A stretch of 64,000 nucleotides of DNA. Origin: Cutibacterium namnetense (GTDB taxonomy: Bacteria; Actinomycetota; Actinomycetes; Propionibacteriales; Propionibacteriaceae). Under the pieces are notes generated by a model. The model saw nothing but the letters and a program-made list of their open reading frames with translations, searched no databases and was not told the DNA's origin. The stretch spans positions 62,001 through 126,000 of the forward strand of contig NZ_LWHO01000008.1 in NCBI RefSeq assembly GCF_001642025.1, written 5' to 3'. Position numbers and translations under genes: made by a program. Positions 27,816-37,861 of the stretch are shown here, piece after piece (positions within the stretch are counted from its first letter, which is position 1; each line of letters opens with the position of its first letter).

Positions 27816-28955
27816 GTGCGTGTTGCGATCATCACTGAGTCATTCCTCCCCCTGGTCAATGGAGTGACGAACTCGGTGCTGCGGATTCTGGAGCACCTAC
27901 GGCGTCACGGCCATGAGGCCCTCGTGCTCGCCCCCGGTGATGCCCAGACGCCGCGCGAGTACGCCGGATTCCCCGTCATTCCACTAGCCTCCCTGCACTG
28001 GCCGGGCTACCAAGACGTACGTGTCTCCACCAGCCCGCAGTGGACGATGGAGCGTTACCTGTCAGAGTTCGAGCCTGACGTCGTGCATCTGGCTGGGCCA
28101 TTCATGATTGGGTACAAGGGCGCCATGGCGGCAGCCTCCCTCGGTATACCCATAGTGGCGATTTATCAGACCGACATCCCGTCCTACGCAGGCCGCTATG
28201 GACTCGGCAAGCTCGAGTTCTACGGCTGGTACCGCGTGCGTCAAATCCACTCCCTCGCTGTGGCGACCTACGCACCCTCCACCTTCTCTCGTGACCAACT
28301 CGTCAGCCATGGCGTACCTCGGGTGGGCATCTGGGGACGCGGCGTTGACAAAGTGCGATTCCACCCGTCGAAGCGCTCTCAGCAGCTGCACGACGAATGG
28401 GCTCCCAACGGCGAGGTGGTCGTCGGGTATATGGGGCGTCTAGCTGCCGAGAAACGGGTCGCCGATATGGCCAACCTCGCCGACATCCCTCACACCCGGC
28501 TCGTCATCGTCGGAAATGGTCCAGCTCGCGCCGAGGTGGAAAAGCAGCTTCCTCATGCCATTTTCACCGGCGGTCTCGGCGGGGAGGATCTTCCCCGCGC
28601 CGTCGCCAGCATGGACGTATTCTGCGCGACAGGCGAGCTGGAAACCTTCTGCCAGGCCGTTCAAGAAGCTAAGGCTTGTGGCGTCCCGGTCATTAGTCCA
28701 CGCAAGGGCGGTCCCATCGACCTCATTGACCCGTCTCGCACTGGATGGCTTTATGAGGCCGGGGACATGACAGACTTCCGCTCACGCGTCGTCGATCTCG
28801 TCGGTGACGACTACAAGCGGCGCGCCATGGGTGTGGCGGCACGAGCCTCGATCGAGAATCGCACCTGGGAGAACCTGTGCAGCGAACTCGTCGAACATTA
28901 TGAAGAAGCAATCCGGCTAGCCGGGCGCTCAACGAGGATTCGTGCCACCCTCTGA
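27816..28955 (+). CDS. GT4 glycosyltransferase, probable GDP-mannose-dependent mannosyltransferase
   Basis: 379 residues with a GT-B fold. The N-terminus ITESFLPLVNGVTNSVLR and the C-terminal ELETFCQAVQEAKACGVPVI (E-x7-E donor site) are those of GT4 enzymes related to MgtA/PimB mannosyltransferases. It is cytoplasmic or membrane-associated and probably builds mannosylated glycolipids. The start is GTG 27816. It is convergent with the NAD(P)HX repair gene. Confidence 0.82.
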   Translation: MRVAIITESFLPLVNGVTNSVLRILEHLRRHGHEALVLAPGDAQTPREYAGFPVIPLASLHWPGYQDVRVSTSPQWTMERYLSEFEPDVVHLAGPFMIGYKGAMAAASLGIPIVAIYQTDIPSYAGRYGLGKLEFYGWYRVRQIHSLAVATYAPSTFSRDQLVSHGVPRVGIWGRGVDKVRFHPSKRSQQLHDEWAPNGEVVVGYMGRLAAEKRVADMANLADIPHTRLVIVGNGPARAEVEKQLPHAIFTGGLGGEDLPRAVASMDVFCATGELETFCQAVQEAKACGVPVISPRKGGPIDLIDPSRTGWLYEAGDMTDFRSRVVDLVGDDYKRRAMGVAARASIENRTWENLCSELVEHYEEAIRLAGRSTRIRATL

Positions 28956-28995
28956 CATTCCTTTCGAACGCCTACCCGAATCTTTCTGATCAGTC

Positions 28996-29026
28996 CTGAT
29001 CAGTCCTTGGAGCAAGGGCTGATCAG
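28996..29026. terminator. Hairpin between convergent genes
   Basis: CTGATCAGTCCTT pairs with AAGGGCTGATCAG around a short loop, with one mismatch. It overlaps the last codons of the repair-enzyme gene and lies 40 bases after the glycosyltransferase stop. Confidence 0.5.
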
Positions 29027-30468
29027 CGTGACAGAACCGTTGTGATCGTTCCGGGCAGCAATTCGGCAATTTGGTCCGGAGCGTACGGCCCAGGCATCGA
29101 AATGGCCGTGGCGGCCTGCATCCCGGCAGCGCACAGAGCCGCTCTGTCAGCAGGTAGTCCGGCAGCCATGAGAGTGCCGCACATCCCAGCCAAAACGTCA
29201 CCAGACCCAGCTTGAGCGGTCCATGCGGGCCCAGGAAGAGCGGCACGAACCACCCCATCAGGTCGGGCAACCCATTGGATAGACCCTTTGAGTAGGACGG
29301 TCGCGCCGAACCTCCGGGCCGCACGGACCGCAGACCCACGCGGGTCCTCTTCGACCTGACTACGCTCTACCCACAGCATTCGAGCCAACTCCCCGGCATG
29401 GGGCGTGAGCAGACATCCCTCCGGCAACTGGGCTGGGAGAAAGTCCAGGGCATCAGCGTCGATCACCATAGGAACGCCTTCAGCCACCCGTTGAGAGAAT
29501 CGGTTGGCGTTGTCATCGTGAGCGTCCCAACCAGATCCAACAACCCAGGATTGGACGCGTCCCTCACCAATAACAACGGACGGAGCCCGGCTCAGCAAGA
29601 AGGCCATGATGGCGCCGGGTCCGGAAAATCGCACCATTCCTGGCCCGGTGCGCAGCGCTCCAAGAACGCCAAGCACAGCCGCCCCCGGAAACCTCTCGGA
29701 TCCGGTATCGATGCCGACGACCCCGCGGGAGTATTTGTCGTCGCGCGCGCCGGGGACCGGCCACAGCGATGCCATCTCAGTGAGGTCGCAGTACTCGTCG
29801 ACACCATCGAGAGGCCTGTCATCATCGTCGACAAGGTCAAGGCCGATGTCATGAACCTCCAACTCGCCGCAATAGCGGGCGGCCGGGTGAGCAATATGAC
29901 ACCACTTGAGGCTGGAAAAAGTAATGGTGTGAGCGGCATGAACACAGGACTCCACCTCACCAGAATCCGCATCCAGACCCGATGGCACATCGATTGCGAG
30001 CAGCGGGATCCCGCGAGTACGCAACCAGGTGTCGATTCGCTCTAGGGACTGCGGAATACCTGGCCGGCCCCCAATCCCTAGGACAGCGTCAATCGCGAGA
30101 TCGTATGAGTGGCTGGTGACCTCTCCGAGCGAGACACGGATGCAACCAGCGTCAAGCGCAGCAGCCATGCCAGCCTTGTGCGGCTGACCCATCACCTGGG
30201 CCAGTTCGACCCGCCACCCACGCTGCGCCAAAGCCGCGGCCGCGAACAGTCCATCACCGCCGTTATTCCCGCTACCAACCAGGACGAGAACGCACTGGGA
30301 CGCTGCCCAATCAGGCATAAGGTCATCAACGACGCCGCCGAGCAGAAGCTCTTGAGCTTTTCGCGCGACAGCATGAGCGGCAATGTCCATGAGGTCTTGT
30401 CCCGGGTGGGTATCGAACCACCTCTGCTCGGCTGCCCGAGTGGCCTCGGCGGTGCAGACAATTGCCAT
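29023..30468 (-). CDS. nnr: Bifunctional NAD(P)H-hydrate epimerase / ADP-dependent dehydratase
   Basis: 481 residues from ATG 30468. The N-terminal epimerase half (YjeF_N) has VLVGSGNNGGDGLFAA and LAIDVPSGLDADSGEV. The C-terminal dehydratase half has LLTPHAGELARML and the late QAGSGDVLAGMCGTLMA. Together they repair NADHX and NADPHX, the damaged hydrates of NAD(P)H. Cytoplasmic. It lies downstream of acpS, an arrangement common in actinobacteria. Confidence 0.93.
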   Translation of the reverse strand: MAIVCTAEATRAAEQRWFDTHPGQDLMDIAAHAVARKAQELLLGGVVDDLMPDWAASQCVLVLVGSGNNGGDGLFAAAALAQRGWRVELAQVMGQPHKAGMAAALDAGCIRVSLGEVTSHSYDLAIDAVLGIGGRPGIPQSLERIDTWLRTRGIPLLAIDVPSGLDADSGEVESCVHAAHTITFSSLKWCHIAHPAARYCGELEVHDIGLDLVDDDDRPLDGVDEYCDLTEMASLWPVPGARDDKYSRGVVGIDTGSERFPGAAVLGVLGALRTGPGMVRFSGPGAIMAFLLSRAPSVVIGEGRVQSWVVGSGWDAHDDNANRFSQRVAEGVPMVIDADALDFLPAQLPEGCLLTPHAGELARMLWVERSQVEEDPRGSAVRAARRFGATVLLKGSIQWVARPDGVVRAALPGPAWTAQAGSGDVLAGMCGTLMAAGLPADRAALCAAGMQAATAISMPGPYAPDQIAELLPGTITTVLSR

Positions 30469-30557
30469 GACGATTCCCTTCAGCCCCATCCGAGGCCCTC
30501 GCTGCAGATCGGTACTCATTCAACCACGGCAGAAGGGCCGGGTTGGACACGTGCGAC

Positions 30558-30905
30558 TCAACCCTCGCAGACCACCATCGCCACCGCGGCACCGGCGTCG
30601 TGGGCCAACGAGAGATGGACCCTACGCACGCCGAGCTCCTCGGCGCGTCGAGCCAGCGACCCACGAAGCTCGAACCTTACCGCACCACCGTCAGCGACCA
30701 CCTCGCAGTCCTGCCAAGAAAGCCCCTCTCCCCCGCTCAACGCCTTGTACAGGGCCTCCTTGGCCGCAAATCGGGCTGCCTGAGAGTGCGCCGGCAGCGC
30801 AGCCTCAGCACGCGTGAGCACCTTGCGGGCCACCCCAGGGTGGCGTCGTACCGCAGCCTGCCACCTAGCGATGTCGCAGACGTCCACCCCGATTCCGATG
30901 ACCAT
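30558..30905 (-). CDS. acpS: Holo-[acyl-carrier-protein] synthase AcpS
   Basis: 115 residues. The family motifs VIGIGVDVCDIARW (first metal ligand Asp) and RFAAKEALYKAL (metal-binding Glu) are present, with HLSLAHDAGAAVAMVV near the end. It transfers 4'-phosphopantetheine from CoA to acyl carrier protein. Cytoplasmic. It sits between glmS and nnr on the same strand with short gaps, so probably one transcript. Confidence 0.95.
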   Translation of the reverse strand: MVIGIGVDVCDIARWQAAVRRHPGVARKVLTRAEAALPAHSQAARFAAKEALYKALSGGEGLSWQDCEVVADGGAVRFELRGSLARRAEELGVRRVHLSLAHDAGAAVAMVVCEG

Positions 30906-30944
30906 GAGGACAAGATTAGGGGGCCGTCAGCCCCGAGCGCCTAC

Positions 30945-32792
30945 TCACTCCACCGTGACGGACTTGGCCAGATTCCGTGGCTGATCGACGTCGTGGCCCT
31001 TGGCGGTGGCCAGTTCACAGGCGAAAGCCTGCAGCGGCACTGCCGCTACCAGCGGCTGGAGCAAGGTCGAGCAGGCCGGCAGCCCGACGAAGGTGTCAGC
31101 ATACGGTTTGACGTCATCGTCGCCTCGCTCGGCAAGCACGATCGTCCTCGCACCACGGGCACGGATTTCCTGGATGTTGGAGACCACCTTGTCGTGAAGT
31201 TGATCTCGCCCCTGCGGTGGCACAACAACAAAGACCGGGGTGCCCTCCTCGATGACAGCGATGGGGCCGTGCTTGAGCTCGCCAGCAGCAAAGCCCTCGG
31301 CATGCATATAGGCGATCTCCTTGAGCTTGAGAGCACCCTCGAGTGCCACCGGGTAACCGACGTGGCGGCCGAGGAAGAAGACCGCTTCCTCTTCTTTCGC
31401 CATCACACGAGCCAACTCGTAAACCGGTTCGATCTCGTCGAGAACCTCCTGAATCTTGCCAGGCATCTGGTCGAGCTCGGACATCACGCCGCGGATTTCG
31501 TCTCCGTACTTCATGCCACGCACCTGGGCCAGGTAGAGGCCCAGCAGGTAGCAGGCGACCACCTGGGTGAGGAACCCCTTGGTTGAAGCCACGCCAATCT
31601 CGGGGCCAGCGTGGGTGTAGATGACAGCGTCGGACTCGCGGGGAATCGTCGCGCCGTTGGTGTTGCAGATCGCAATGACCTTGGCATGTTGCTCGCGAGC
31701 GTGCCGGATGGCCATGAGGGTATCGGCCGTCTCACCAGACTGGGAAATTGTCACAACGAGCGTCGTGGGGTCGATGATCGGGTCGCGGTAGCGGAACTCG
31801 CTGGCCAGATCAACCTCGCAGGCGACCCTCGTCCAGTGCTCGATGGCGTACTTGGCAACCATGCCGGCGTAGTACGCCGACCCACATGCGACGACCACGA
31901 TCTTGGTGATACGGCGCAACTCTTCCGGCGAGATGCGCACCTCGTCAAGGACTAACTCGCCACGGTCAGACCAACGGCCCAACAGAGTGTCAGCCACGGC
32001 GCGCGGCTGCTCGAAGATCTCCTTGCGCATGAACCAGTCGTGACCCTGCTTCTCGGCCGCTGACAGGTCCCAGTCGACGTGGTACGGGTGGGCTTGGCCC
32101 GGATTGCCCTCGAAGTCGGTGACGGTGACGTCGTCGGGAGTGAGCACAACGACCTGATCCTGACCGAGTTCGAGGGCCTTGCGGGTGTGTTCGATGAACG
32201 CCGCTACGTCAGAGGCGAGGAAGTTCTCCCCCTGCCCCAGCCCGACGACGAGCGGAGAGTTGCGACGAGCGGCCACCACCGTGTCGGGGGCGTCTGGGCT
32301 GACAGCCACCAGTGTGAAGGCTCCTTCGAGCCGTGACGCTACTGCCCCCATGGCCTCTACCAGCGAGGAACCCTGCTGCATCTCCAAGGCAAGCATATGA
32401 GCGGCAGTCTCAGTGTCAGTCTCCGACGAAAAGGTGATGCCCTGATCCTCAAGCTCTGCGCGCAGTGCGGCGAAGTTCTCGATAATGCCGTTGTGAACGA
32501 CGGCGACGCGCCCGTCGAAGGAAAGGTGAGGGTGGGCGTTCTCATCGGTCGGGGCACCGTGGGTGGCCCACCGGGTGTGACCGATACCCTGGTTGGACTC
32601 CGGGAGCGGATGAGCGGCCAGTTCCTCCTCGAGGTGAGCCAGCTTGCCTGACTTCTTGGCTCGGCACAGGCTCCCGTCCGCCACGACCGCCAAACCAGCC
32701 GAGTCATATCCTCGGTACTCGAGACGTCGGAGTCCGTCGATGATGACACGTTCAGCCTGTCGATGGCCGCAGTAACCAACAATTCCGCACAT
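30945..32792 (-). CDS. glmS: Glutamine--fructose-6-phosphate aminotransferase GlmS
   Basis: 615 residues beginning MCGIVGYCG, so Cys2 becomes the N-terminal nucleophile of the glutaminase domain. The GATase part (GIGHTRWATHGAPTDENAHP) is followed by two SIS domains (VACGSAYYAGMVAKY, TISQSGETADTLMAI). The protein ends DQPRNLAKSVTVE, the standard C-terminus. It makes glucosamine-6-phosphate, the entry to peptidoglycan and amino-sugar synthesis. Earlier in-frame ATGs exist, but the Cys at position 2 fixes the start. glmM, the next enzyme, lies 4 kb away. Confidence 0.97.
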   Translation of the reverse strand: MCGIVGYCGHRQAERVIIDGLRRLEYRGYDSAGLAVVADGSLCRAKKSGKLAHLEEELAAHPLPESNQGIGHTRWATHGAPTDENAHPHLSFDGRVAVVHNGIIENFAALRAELEDQGITFSSETDTETAAHMLALEMQQGSSLVEAMGAVASRLEGAFTLVAVSPDAPDTVVAARRNSPLVVGLGQGENFLASDVAAFIEHTRKALELGQDQVVVLTPDDVTVTDFEGNPGQAHPYHVDWDLSAAEKQGHDWFMRKEIFEQPRAVADTLLGRWSDRGELVLDEVRISPEELRRITKIVVVACGSAYYAGMVAKYAIEHWTRVACEVDLASEFRYRDPIIDPTTLVVTISQSGETADTLMAIRHAREQHAKVIAICNTNGATIPRESDAVIYTHAGPEIGVASTKGFLTQVVACYLLGLYLAQVRGMKYGDEIRGVMSELDQMPGKIQEVLDEIEPVYELARVMAKEEEAVFFLGRHVGYPVALEGALKLKEIAYMHAEGFAAGELKHGPIAVIEEGTPVFVVVPPQGRDQLHDKVVSNIQEIRARGARTIVLAERGDDDVKPYADTFVGLPACSTLLQPLVAAVPLQAFACELATAKGHDVDQPRNLAKSVTVE

Positions 32793-32971
32793 GGCAAGAA
32801 ACGTACATGAACCATGAGCGTTTCCGCGAACTGAAACGCCTGAACGTTTGAACATCATCCAACACGCCCGATTGCACATCTGCCCCAATTCGCCGCCTGA
32901 CGCCTCTCGTGACCCCGTTGATTCATAGCGTCAAACCCGCATCCTGCATCAACGCAAGATATGGAGAAAAC

Positions 32972-33991
32972 ATGAACAGATCAAAGAGGATTGCTGCGGC
33001 CTTGACCTCGCTGACGACCGTCGTGGCCACCGCCTTCGCGACCTTCTCAGCCACCCCCGCACACGCCGCTGACAGCGACACGTCAGTTCCACCAGAAATC
33101 ACGATGCCCGGCAGCCCGGATGGCATTCCATCTGCCGGCGACGGCCCGACGAAGCTATTCACCTACCCTGCTTCTGTGTACGCCTTGGTCCACCCTGGCA
33201 CTAACCCGCAGGGAGCCAACAACTTCAGCTGCAAGCCGAGCGAAGGACACAACCCCGTCGTCCTGCTTCCCGGCACCAACTCCGACGCCTACGCATCGTG
33301 GTCGATGTACGCCCCGAAGCTCACCAAACTCGGCTACTGCGTCTTCTCCCCCAACTTCAACGGTCTGAAGATGCTGCCGAACTTCGCCTACACCGGTGAC
33401 ATCCGCGTGTCTGCGAAGGCTGTGTCCGGCTTCGTCGACCGTGTCCTCAAGGCCACCGGATCCAAAAAGGTCGACCTTATCGGATGGTCCCAGGGCGGCG
33501 GCCCGTTGCCGAACTACTACATCACCAAGCTCGGCGGAGACAAGAAAGTCGGCAAGCTCATCGCCCTTGCCCCGTCGAACCACGGCGTGGGACCCCGGGC
33601 TGTCTCAAAGTTCCTCAACGAGTCTGTCTCCGAGGCACAGCACAAAAAGATCGAGGCCACCTTCGCCAAGGCCAGCATCGCCAGCTATGAGCAGCAACTC
33701 GGCTCCTCCAACTTCAACAAGGAGCTCTACGGCAACGGCCCGGTGACCCGCCCCGGCATCAAGTACACGGTCATCGAAGGCCGCTACGACGACATCGTGG
33801 TGCCATTCACCAACGCCTTCTTGAACGAGCCGGGTGTCAAGAACATCCTCGTCCAGAACACTTGCAGCGACGATCACGCCAGCCACGTCAACTTCACCTA
33901 CGACGAGAACGTCTACCAGATGGCCGTCAATGCTCTGGACCCCGATCACGCACAACCAGTGACATGCGTATTCCAGCCGTTCATCGGCTAA
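32972..33991 (+). CDS. Secreted triacylglycerol lipase (GehA type), copy 1
   Basis: 339 residues, the length reported for the Cutibacterium acnes GehA-type lipase. A Sec signal ends near TPAHAAD (about 33). The alpha/beta-hydrolase triad is visible: Ser173 in GWSQGG, Asp273/274 in RYDDIVVP and His302/305 in DHASHVNF. Cys87 and Cys123 may form a disulfide, and Cys298 is also present. It releases fatty acids from sebum triglycerides outside the cell. ATGGAGAAAAC precedes the ATG. It is followed by a terminator and by a second lipase of the same family. Whether this copy is gehA or gehB cannot be told here. Confidence 0.9.
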   Translation: MNRSKRIAAALTSLTTVVATAFATFSATPAHAADSDTSVPPEITMPGSPDGIPSAGDGPTKLFTYPASVYALVHPGTNPQGANNFSCKPSEGHNPVVLLPGTNSDAYASWSMYAPKLTKLGYCVFSPNFNGLKMLPNFAYTGDIRVSAKAVSGFVDRVLKATGSKKVDLIGWSQGGGPLPNYYITKLGGDKKVGKLIALAPSNHGVGPRAVSKFLNESVSEAQHKKIEATFAKASIASYEQQLGSSNFNKELYGNGPVTRPGIKYTVIEGRYDDIVVPFTNAFLNEPGVKNILVQNTCSDDHASHVNFTYDENVYQMAVNALDPDHAQPVTCVFQPFIG

Positions 33992-34016
33992 TCATCTGAT
34001 ACCGCCCCATCCCGAC

Positions 34017-34045
34017 TGTGGGGCCTTCATATCGAGGGCCCCACA
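34017..34045 (+). terminator. Hairpin after lipase copy 1
   Basis: TGTGGGGCC pairs exactly with GGCCCCACA around an 11-base loop, followed by CTTCGTCG. It separates the transcripts of the two lipases, at least partly. Confidence 0.7.
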
Positions 34046-34119
34046 CTTCGTCGTGAGGCCAGCATCACCCCCCTGCCGGCGCAGTGACCAACAACTGCGG
34101 ATACATCCTAAGGAGATCC

Positions 34120-35133
34120 ATGAAGAAAAACTGGTTACTCACGACCCTCTTTGCCACGGTGGCGATTGCCATGAGCACAACGACCACCGCCTTCGCCAGT
34201 CCACCTGCCGACATCACCCCCGACCATCCAGGCGGGGTTAGCGCACCTCACAGCCCCGACGGAATCCCCTCCAGTATCGAGGGGCCAAGCATGCCCAGTT
34301 GGACCTCTGCAATCAGGTTTGCGGAAAAGCACCCCGGTGCCAAGGTTCCGGGCACCAACGACTTCACCTGCAAGCCAAGGAAGGGCACCCACCCTGTCGT
34401 GCTCATCCCGGGCACCTCCGAAGACGCCTTCATCACGTGGTCGTACTACGGACCCCGCCTCAAAGCAGCCGGATTCTGCGCCTACACGTTCAACTACAAC
34501 CCAGAAACACATCCGCTGGTGGAAGCTGCACAGACCAGCGGCAACATCTACTCGACCGCAGCCTTCATGGCCCACTTCGTCGATAAGGTACTCAAGGCGA
34601 CCGGCGCTCAGAAGGTCGACCTCATCGGCCATTCACAAGGCGGCGGACCCCTGCCGCGCGCGTACATCAAATATTACGGAGGAGCGAAGAAGGTCCATCA
34701 TCTGGTTGGTTTAGTTCCTTCCAACACAGGAACAAGCCTCCTCGGCCTGGAGAAGCTCGTCAACGATAGTGGAAATCCACTCAGCACTGTCCTCAATGCT
34801 GCCGCACAGTTTCGAAACCTGGGATCCCTGCCCCAACAGTTGCGGGGCTCCACATTCCTCAAGGAACTCAACGCGGATGGAATGACCGTCCCCGGTATTA
34901 AGTACACCGTCATCGCCACCCGGTACGACAACCGAGTATTTCCGTGGAACAGCACCTTCATCAATGAGCCCGGGGCCAAGAACATTGTCATCCAAGACGT
35001 CTGCCCTTTGGACCTCAGCGCCCACACGAATATCCCCTATGACCCGATGACCCTCCAGGTTGTCCTCAACGCCTTGGATCCCGAGCGGGCCACCCCGGTT
35101 ACCTGCACGTTCCGCCCATTCATGCCCAGGTAG
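34120..35133 (+). CDS. Secreted triacylglycerol lipase (GehA type), copy 2
   Basis: 337 residues. The Sec signal ends near TTTAFASPPA. The same family blocks as in copy 1 are present: DGIPSSIEGPS, PVVLIPGTSEDAF, Ser172 in GHSQGGGPLP, YDNRVFPW and a late Asp/His region (DLSAHTNIP). It differs from copy 1 around the nucleophile (GHSQG against GWSQG) and in the lid-like middle part, so substrate range may differ. AGGAGA lies 5 bases before ATG 34120. It is a head-to-tail duplicate, old judging by divergence. Confidence 0.9.
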   Translation: MKKNWLLTTLFATVAIAMSTTTTAFASPPADITPDHPGGVSAPHSPDGIPSSIEGPSMPSWTSAIRFAEKHPGAKVPGTNDFTCKPRKGTHPVVLIPGTSEDAFITWSYYGPRLKAAGFCAYTFNYNPETHPLVEAAQTSGNIYSTAAFMAHFVDKVLKATGAQKVDLIGHSQGGGPLPRAYIKYYGGAKKVHHLVGLVPSNTGTSLLGLEKLVNDSGNPLSTVLNAAAQFRNLGSLPQQLRGSTFLKELNADGMTVPGIKYTVIATRYDNRVFPWNSTFINEPGAKNIVIQDVCPLDLSAHTNIPYDPMTLQVVLNALDPERATPVTCTFRPFMPR

Positions 35134-35151
35134 ATCGCAAACAAGACACCC

Positions 35152-35194
35152 GATGGGCACGTTTTTCGCAGGGCTACTCGAAAACGTGCCCATC
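35152..35194 (+). terminator. Hairpin after lipase copy 2
   Basis: GATGGGCACGTTTT pairs perfectly with AAAACGTGCCCATC around a 15-base loop. Both arms include a T/A run, so it can serve as a Rho-independent terminator. Confidence 0.8.
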
Positions 35195-35268
35195 ATGTCT
35201 AACCCACGCTCCCAACGTCGCAGCGCAGTGAAGTACAGTCACTACGATCAACCATTCGGAGGCGCCCG

Positions 35269-36252
35269 ATGAACCTGACCCCCACCACCCCCGTCGACGA
35301 CGACAACACCGAGCCGGGGCCGTTTATCGAACTGTCTCGAGAATCATGGGCTGCGCTTTCGGACTCGACAGAGATCGATGTCGACGAAGCCACCCTGGAC
35401 CGCATCCGTGGTCTCGGCGATCCCACCAGCCACCGCGACGTTGTCGAGGTGTACCGCCCCCTGACTCAACTCATCCACCTGTACTGCATGCACACTGGCG
35501 CCCTGTTCGACGCCTCCAATAACTTTCTACAACTCACCCGCCACGGCATGAAACGCACCCCTTTTGTCATTGGGATCGCCGGGTCTGTGGCAGTTGGCAA
35601 GTCAACCGTGGCGCGTCTGCTGCGCGAACTGTTGGGATGTTCCCCGCGCCGGCCCGTCGTGGACCTCGTGACGACCGACGGATTCCTTTACCCCAACCAG
35701 GTACTCGAAGAACGCGGACTGCTTTCACGCAAGGGATTCCCCGAATCCTACGACCGCAAAGCCCTGCTGAAATTCGTCGTCGACGTCAAATCCGGGATGC
35801 CTGAGGTCACCGCCCCGGTGTACTCTCACGTCACCTACGACATCGTTGCGGGCCAACAGCTCGTCGTCCGCCAGCCCGACATCCTCATCATTGAGGGGCT
35901 TAACGTTCTGCAACCGCCCCGACGGCACAGTGACGGGACGATGGGACTGGCTCTGAGCGACTTCTTCGATTTCTCGGTATACGTTGATGCCGAGGAAGCC
36001 GACATCATTCGGTGGTACATCAACCGGTTCCTCACCCTGCGGCAAACCGCGTTCACTGATCCTCGCTCTTTCTTTGGCGAGTACGCACGAATGCCCGACG
36101 ATGAGGCCATCGCCATCGCTAAGGAGATCTGGGACACTATCAACGGCCCAAACCTAGTGCAGAACGTGCTGCCCACCCGCGGTCGGGCTACCGCGATCTT
36201 GCATAAGGGCCCCGACCACGAGGTCCGCAATGTGTGGATCAGGAAGGTCTGA
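35269..36252 (+). CDS. coaA: Type I pantothenate kinase CoaA
   Basis: 327 residues with P-loop GIAGSVAVGKSTVARLL, then VTTDGFLYPN and KGFPESYD, the standard CoaA motifs. LIIEGLNVLQ follows. It phosphorylates pantothenate, the first and regulated step of CoA synthesis; cytoplasmic. Start ATG 35269. Single gene between the lipases and glmM, convergent with glmM. Confidence 0.96.
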   Translation: MNLTPTTPVDDDNTEPGPFIELSRESWAALSDSTEIDVDEATLDRIRGLGDPTSHRDVVEVYRPLTQLIHLYCMHTGALFDASNNFLQLTRHGMKRTPFVIGIAGSVAVGKSTVARLLRELLGCSPRRPVVDLVTTDGFLYPNQVLEERGLLSRKGFPESYDRKALLKFVVDVKSGMPEVTAPVYSHVTYDIVAGQQLVVRQPDILIIEGLNVLQPPRRHSDGTMGLALSDFFDFSVYVDAEEADIIRWYINRFLTLRQTAFTDPRSFFGEYARMPDDEAIAIAKEIWDTINGPNLVQNVLPTRGRATAILHKGPDHEVRNVWIRKV

Positions 36253-36290
36253 GTCAGTCCCGTCTCGCCGGGCCTATCCCTCAGTCATCC

Positions 36291-36335
36291 CGCCGCCCCG
36301 ACGTCTGACCCGGATAGGTCTGCGTCGGGACGGCG
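36291..36335. terminator. Imperfect hairpin between coaA and glmM
   Basis: CGCCGCCCCGACG faces CGTCGGGACGGCG with a single bulged base across a 19-base loop, between the convergent stops. A further pair CCTATCC/GGATAGG overlaps it. No long T-run on either side. Confidence 0.45.
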
Positions 36336-36355
36336 ACGAAAAATCTCTCTGACGC

Positions 36356-37708
36356 TCACAACGCCAGACTGGTCTTAACGATGTCGGCCAGCTCGGAGCA
36401 CATCTGATCAGCCTCGTCCTGGCTACCGGCTTCGACCATGACCCGCACGACTGGCTCAGTACCCGACGGACGCAGCACCACTCGACCCGTGTCACCGAGC
36501 TTCTGATTAGCGTCGGCAACCGCCTTGTTAACGTCTGGATCGATACCAGCTCGCAACTTATCGACGCCACGCACATTAATGAGGGCCTGCGGCAGACGGG
36601 TCATCACCGAGGCCAGTTCCTTAAGGGTCTTGCCAGTACGGGCGACGCGGGCAGCCAGGTGCAAACCGGTGAGAACACCGTCACCAGTGGTTGCGAATTC
36701 ACTCATAATGACGTGCCCGGACTGCTCCCCACCCAGCGAGAACCCATTAGCGTTCATCGACTCAAGGACGTAACGGTCACCAACCTTGGTCTGATCGACG
36801 TGAATGTCATGCTGGCGCATCGCGATGATAAGGCCAAGGTTGCTCATGATCGTCGCGACTACGGTGTTGGAGGCTAGACGGTGGTCCTCCTGCAGGGCCA
36901 ACGCGAGAATCGCGATGATGTGATCCCCATCGACGATATTGCCCTCATGGTCGACAGCCAGACAACGGTCAGCGTCGCCGTCGAAGGCCAATCCCATGTC
37001 AGCTCCGACCTCGACGACCTTGGCCTGCAGCTTCTCCGGGTGAGTAGAGCCACACCGCTCATTGATATTAAGGCCATCCGGCTGGTCATGGATCGCGACG
37101 ACCTCGGCCCCCTGGGCGGCGAAGGCAGCCGTTGCCGTGTGGAAGGAGGCACCATTGGCGGTGTCTAAGACGATCTTCATCCCCTTGAGGGTGTCCTGCT
37201 GGCGCAGCGAGCGCACCAAGTGATCGACGTAGGTGTCGACGGCCTGCGGGGTGTAGCGGATGCGACCGACCTTGTCGCCAATAGGGCGAGCCCACGGCTC
37301 ACCCATACGCTGCTCGATGGCGTCCTCAAGGTCGTCGGGAAGTTTCACACCACCGCGGGAGAAGAACTTGATGCCGTTGTCAGGCATGGGGTTGTGAGAT
37401 GCCGAGAGCATGACGCCTAAATCAGTGCGGTACTCATTGACGAGGTAGGCCGCCGCAGGGGTCGGGATCACGCCGACGCGCAACACGTCGACACCAGCGC
37501 TAGCCAGCCCAGCGCAGACAGCGGCCTCGAGGAACTCGCCAGATGCGCGAGGATCGCGTGCTACCAGCGCGGTGGGCTGGCGGTGCCCGAAAGCACCCGC
37601 CTCACCCAGAACGTGGGCAGCCGCGACCGAAAGGTCGAGGGCCAACTCGGCGGTGAGGTCCTGGTTAGCCACACCGCGCACTCCGTCAGTTCCAAATAGT
37701 CGTGCCAC
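36356..37708 (-). CDS. glmM: Phosphoglucosamine mutase GlmM
   Basis: 450 residues starting [18 protein letters not shown]. The phosphoserine loop is [19 protein letters not shown], the metal loop [14 protein letters not shown], and the substrate loop [23 protein letters not shown] binds the phosphate at the end. It converts glucosamine-6-P to glucosamine-1-P for UDP-GlcNAc. It lies downstream of rplM-rpsI on the same strand but behind a terminator, as in many actinobacteria. Confidence 0.97.
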   Translation of the reverse strand: MARLFGTDGVRGVANQDLTAELALDLSVAAAHVLGEAGAFGHRQPTALVARDPRASGEFLEAAVCAGLASAGVDVLRVGVIPTPAAAYLVNEYRTDLGVMLSASHNPMPDNGIKFFSRGGVKLPDDLEDAIEQRMGEPWARPIGDKVGRIRYTPQAVDTYVDHLVRSLRQQDTLKGMKIVLDTANGASFHTATAAFAAQGAEVVAIHDQPDGLNINERCGSTHPEKLQAKVVEVGADMGLAFDGDADRCLAVDHEGNIVDGDHIIAILALALQEDHRLASNTVVATIMSNLGLIIAMRQHDIHVDQTKVGDRYVLESMNANGFSLGGEQSGHVIMSEFATTGDGVLTGLHLAARVARTGKTLKELASVMTRLPQALINVRGVDKLRAGIDPDVNKAVADANQKLGDTGRVVLRPSGTEPVVRVMVEAGSQDEADQMCSELADIVKTSLAL

Positions 37709-37805
37709 GAGGACCCACTGTACCCACCACCTGTATCAGCCGGGCAGAACACCCGCTGTGGAACAGGATTCCGGCTGCTTGTAGGACCGCTAGCCTCCAT
37801 AAATA

Positions 37806-37849
37806 AAACTCGGGGCGGCCCTCCATCGCAGGAGAGCCGCCCCGAGTTT
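37806..37849 (-). terminator. Rho-independent terminator of rplM-rpsI
   Basis: AAACTCGGGGCGGC pairs perfectly with GCCGCCCCGAGTTT. On the minus strand the stem is followed by TTATTT, extending a T-run. It lies 12 bases after the rpsI stop. Confidence 0.85.
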
Positions 37850-37861
37850 CTGGGAAACAGA

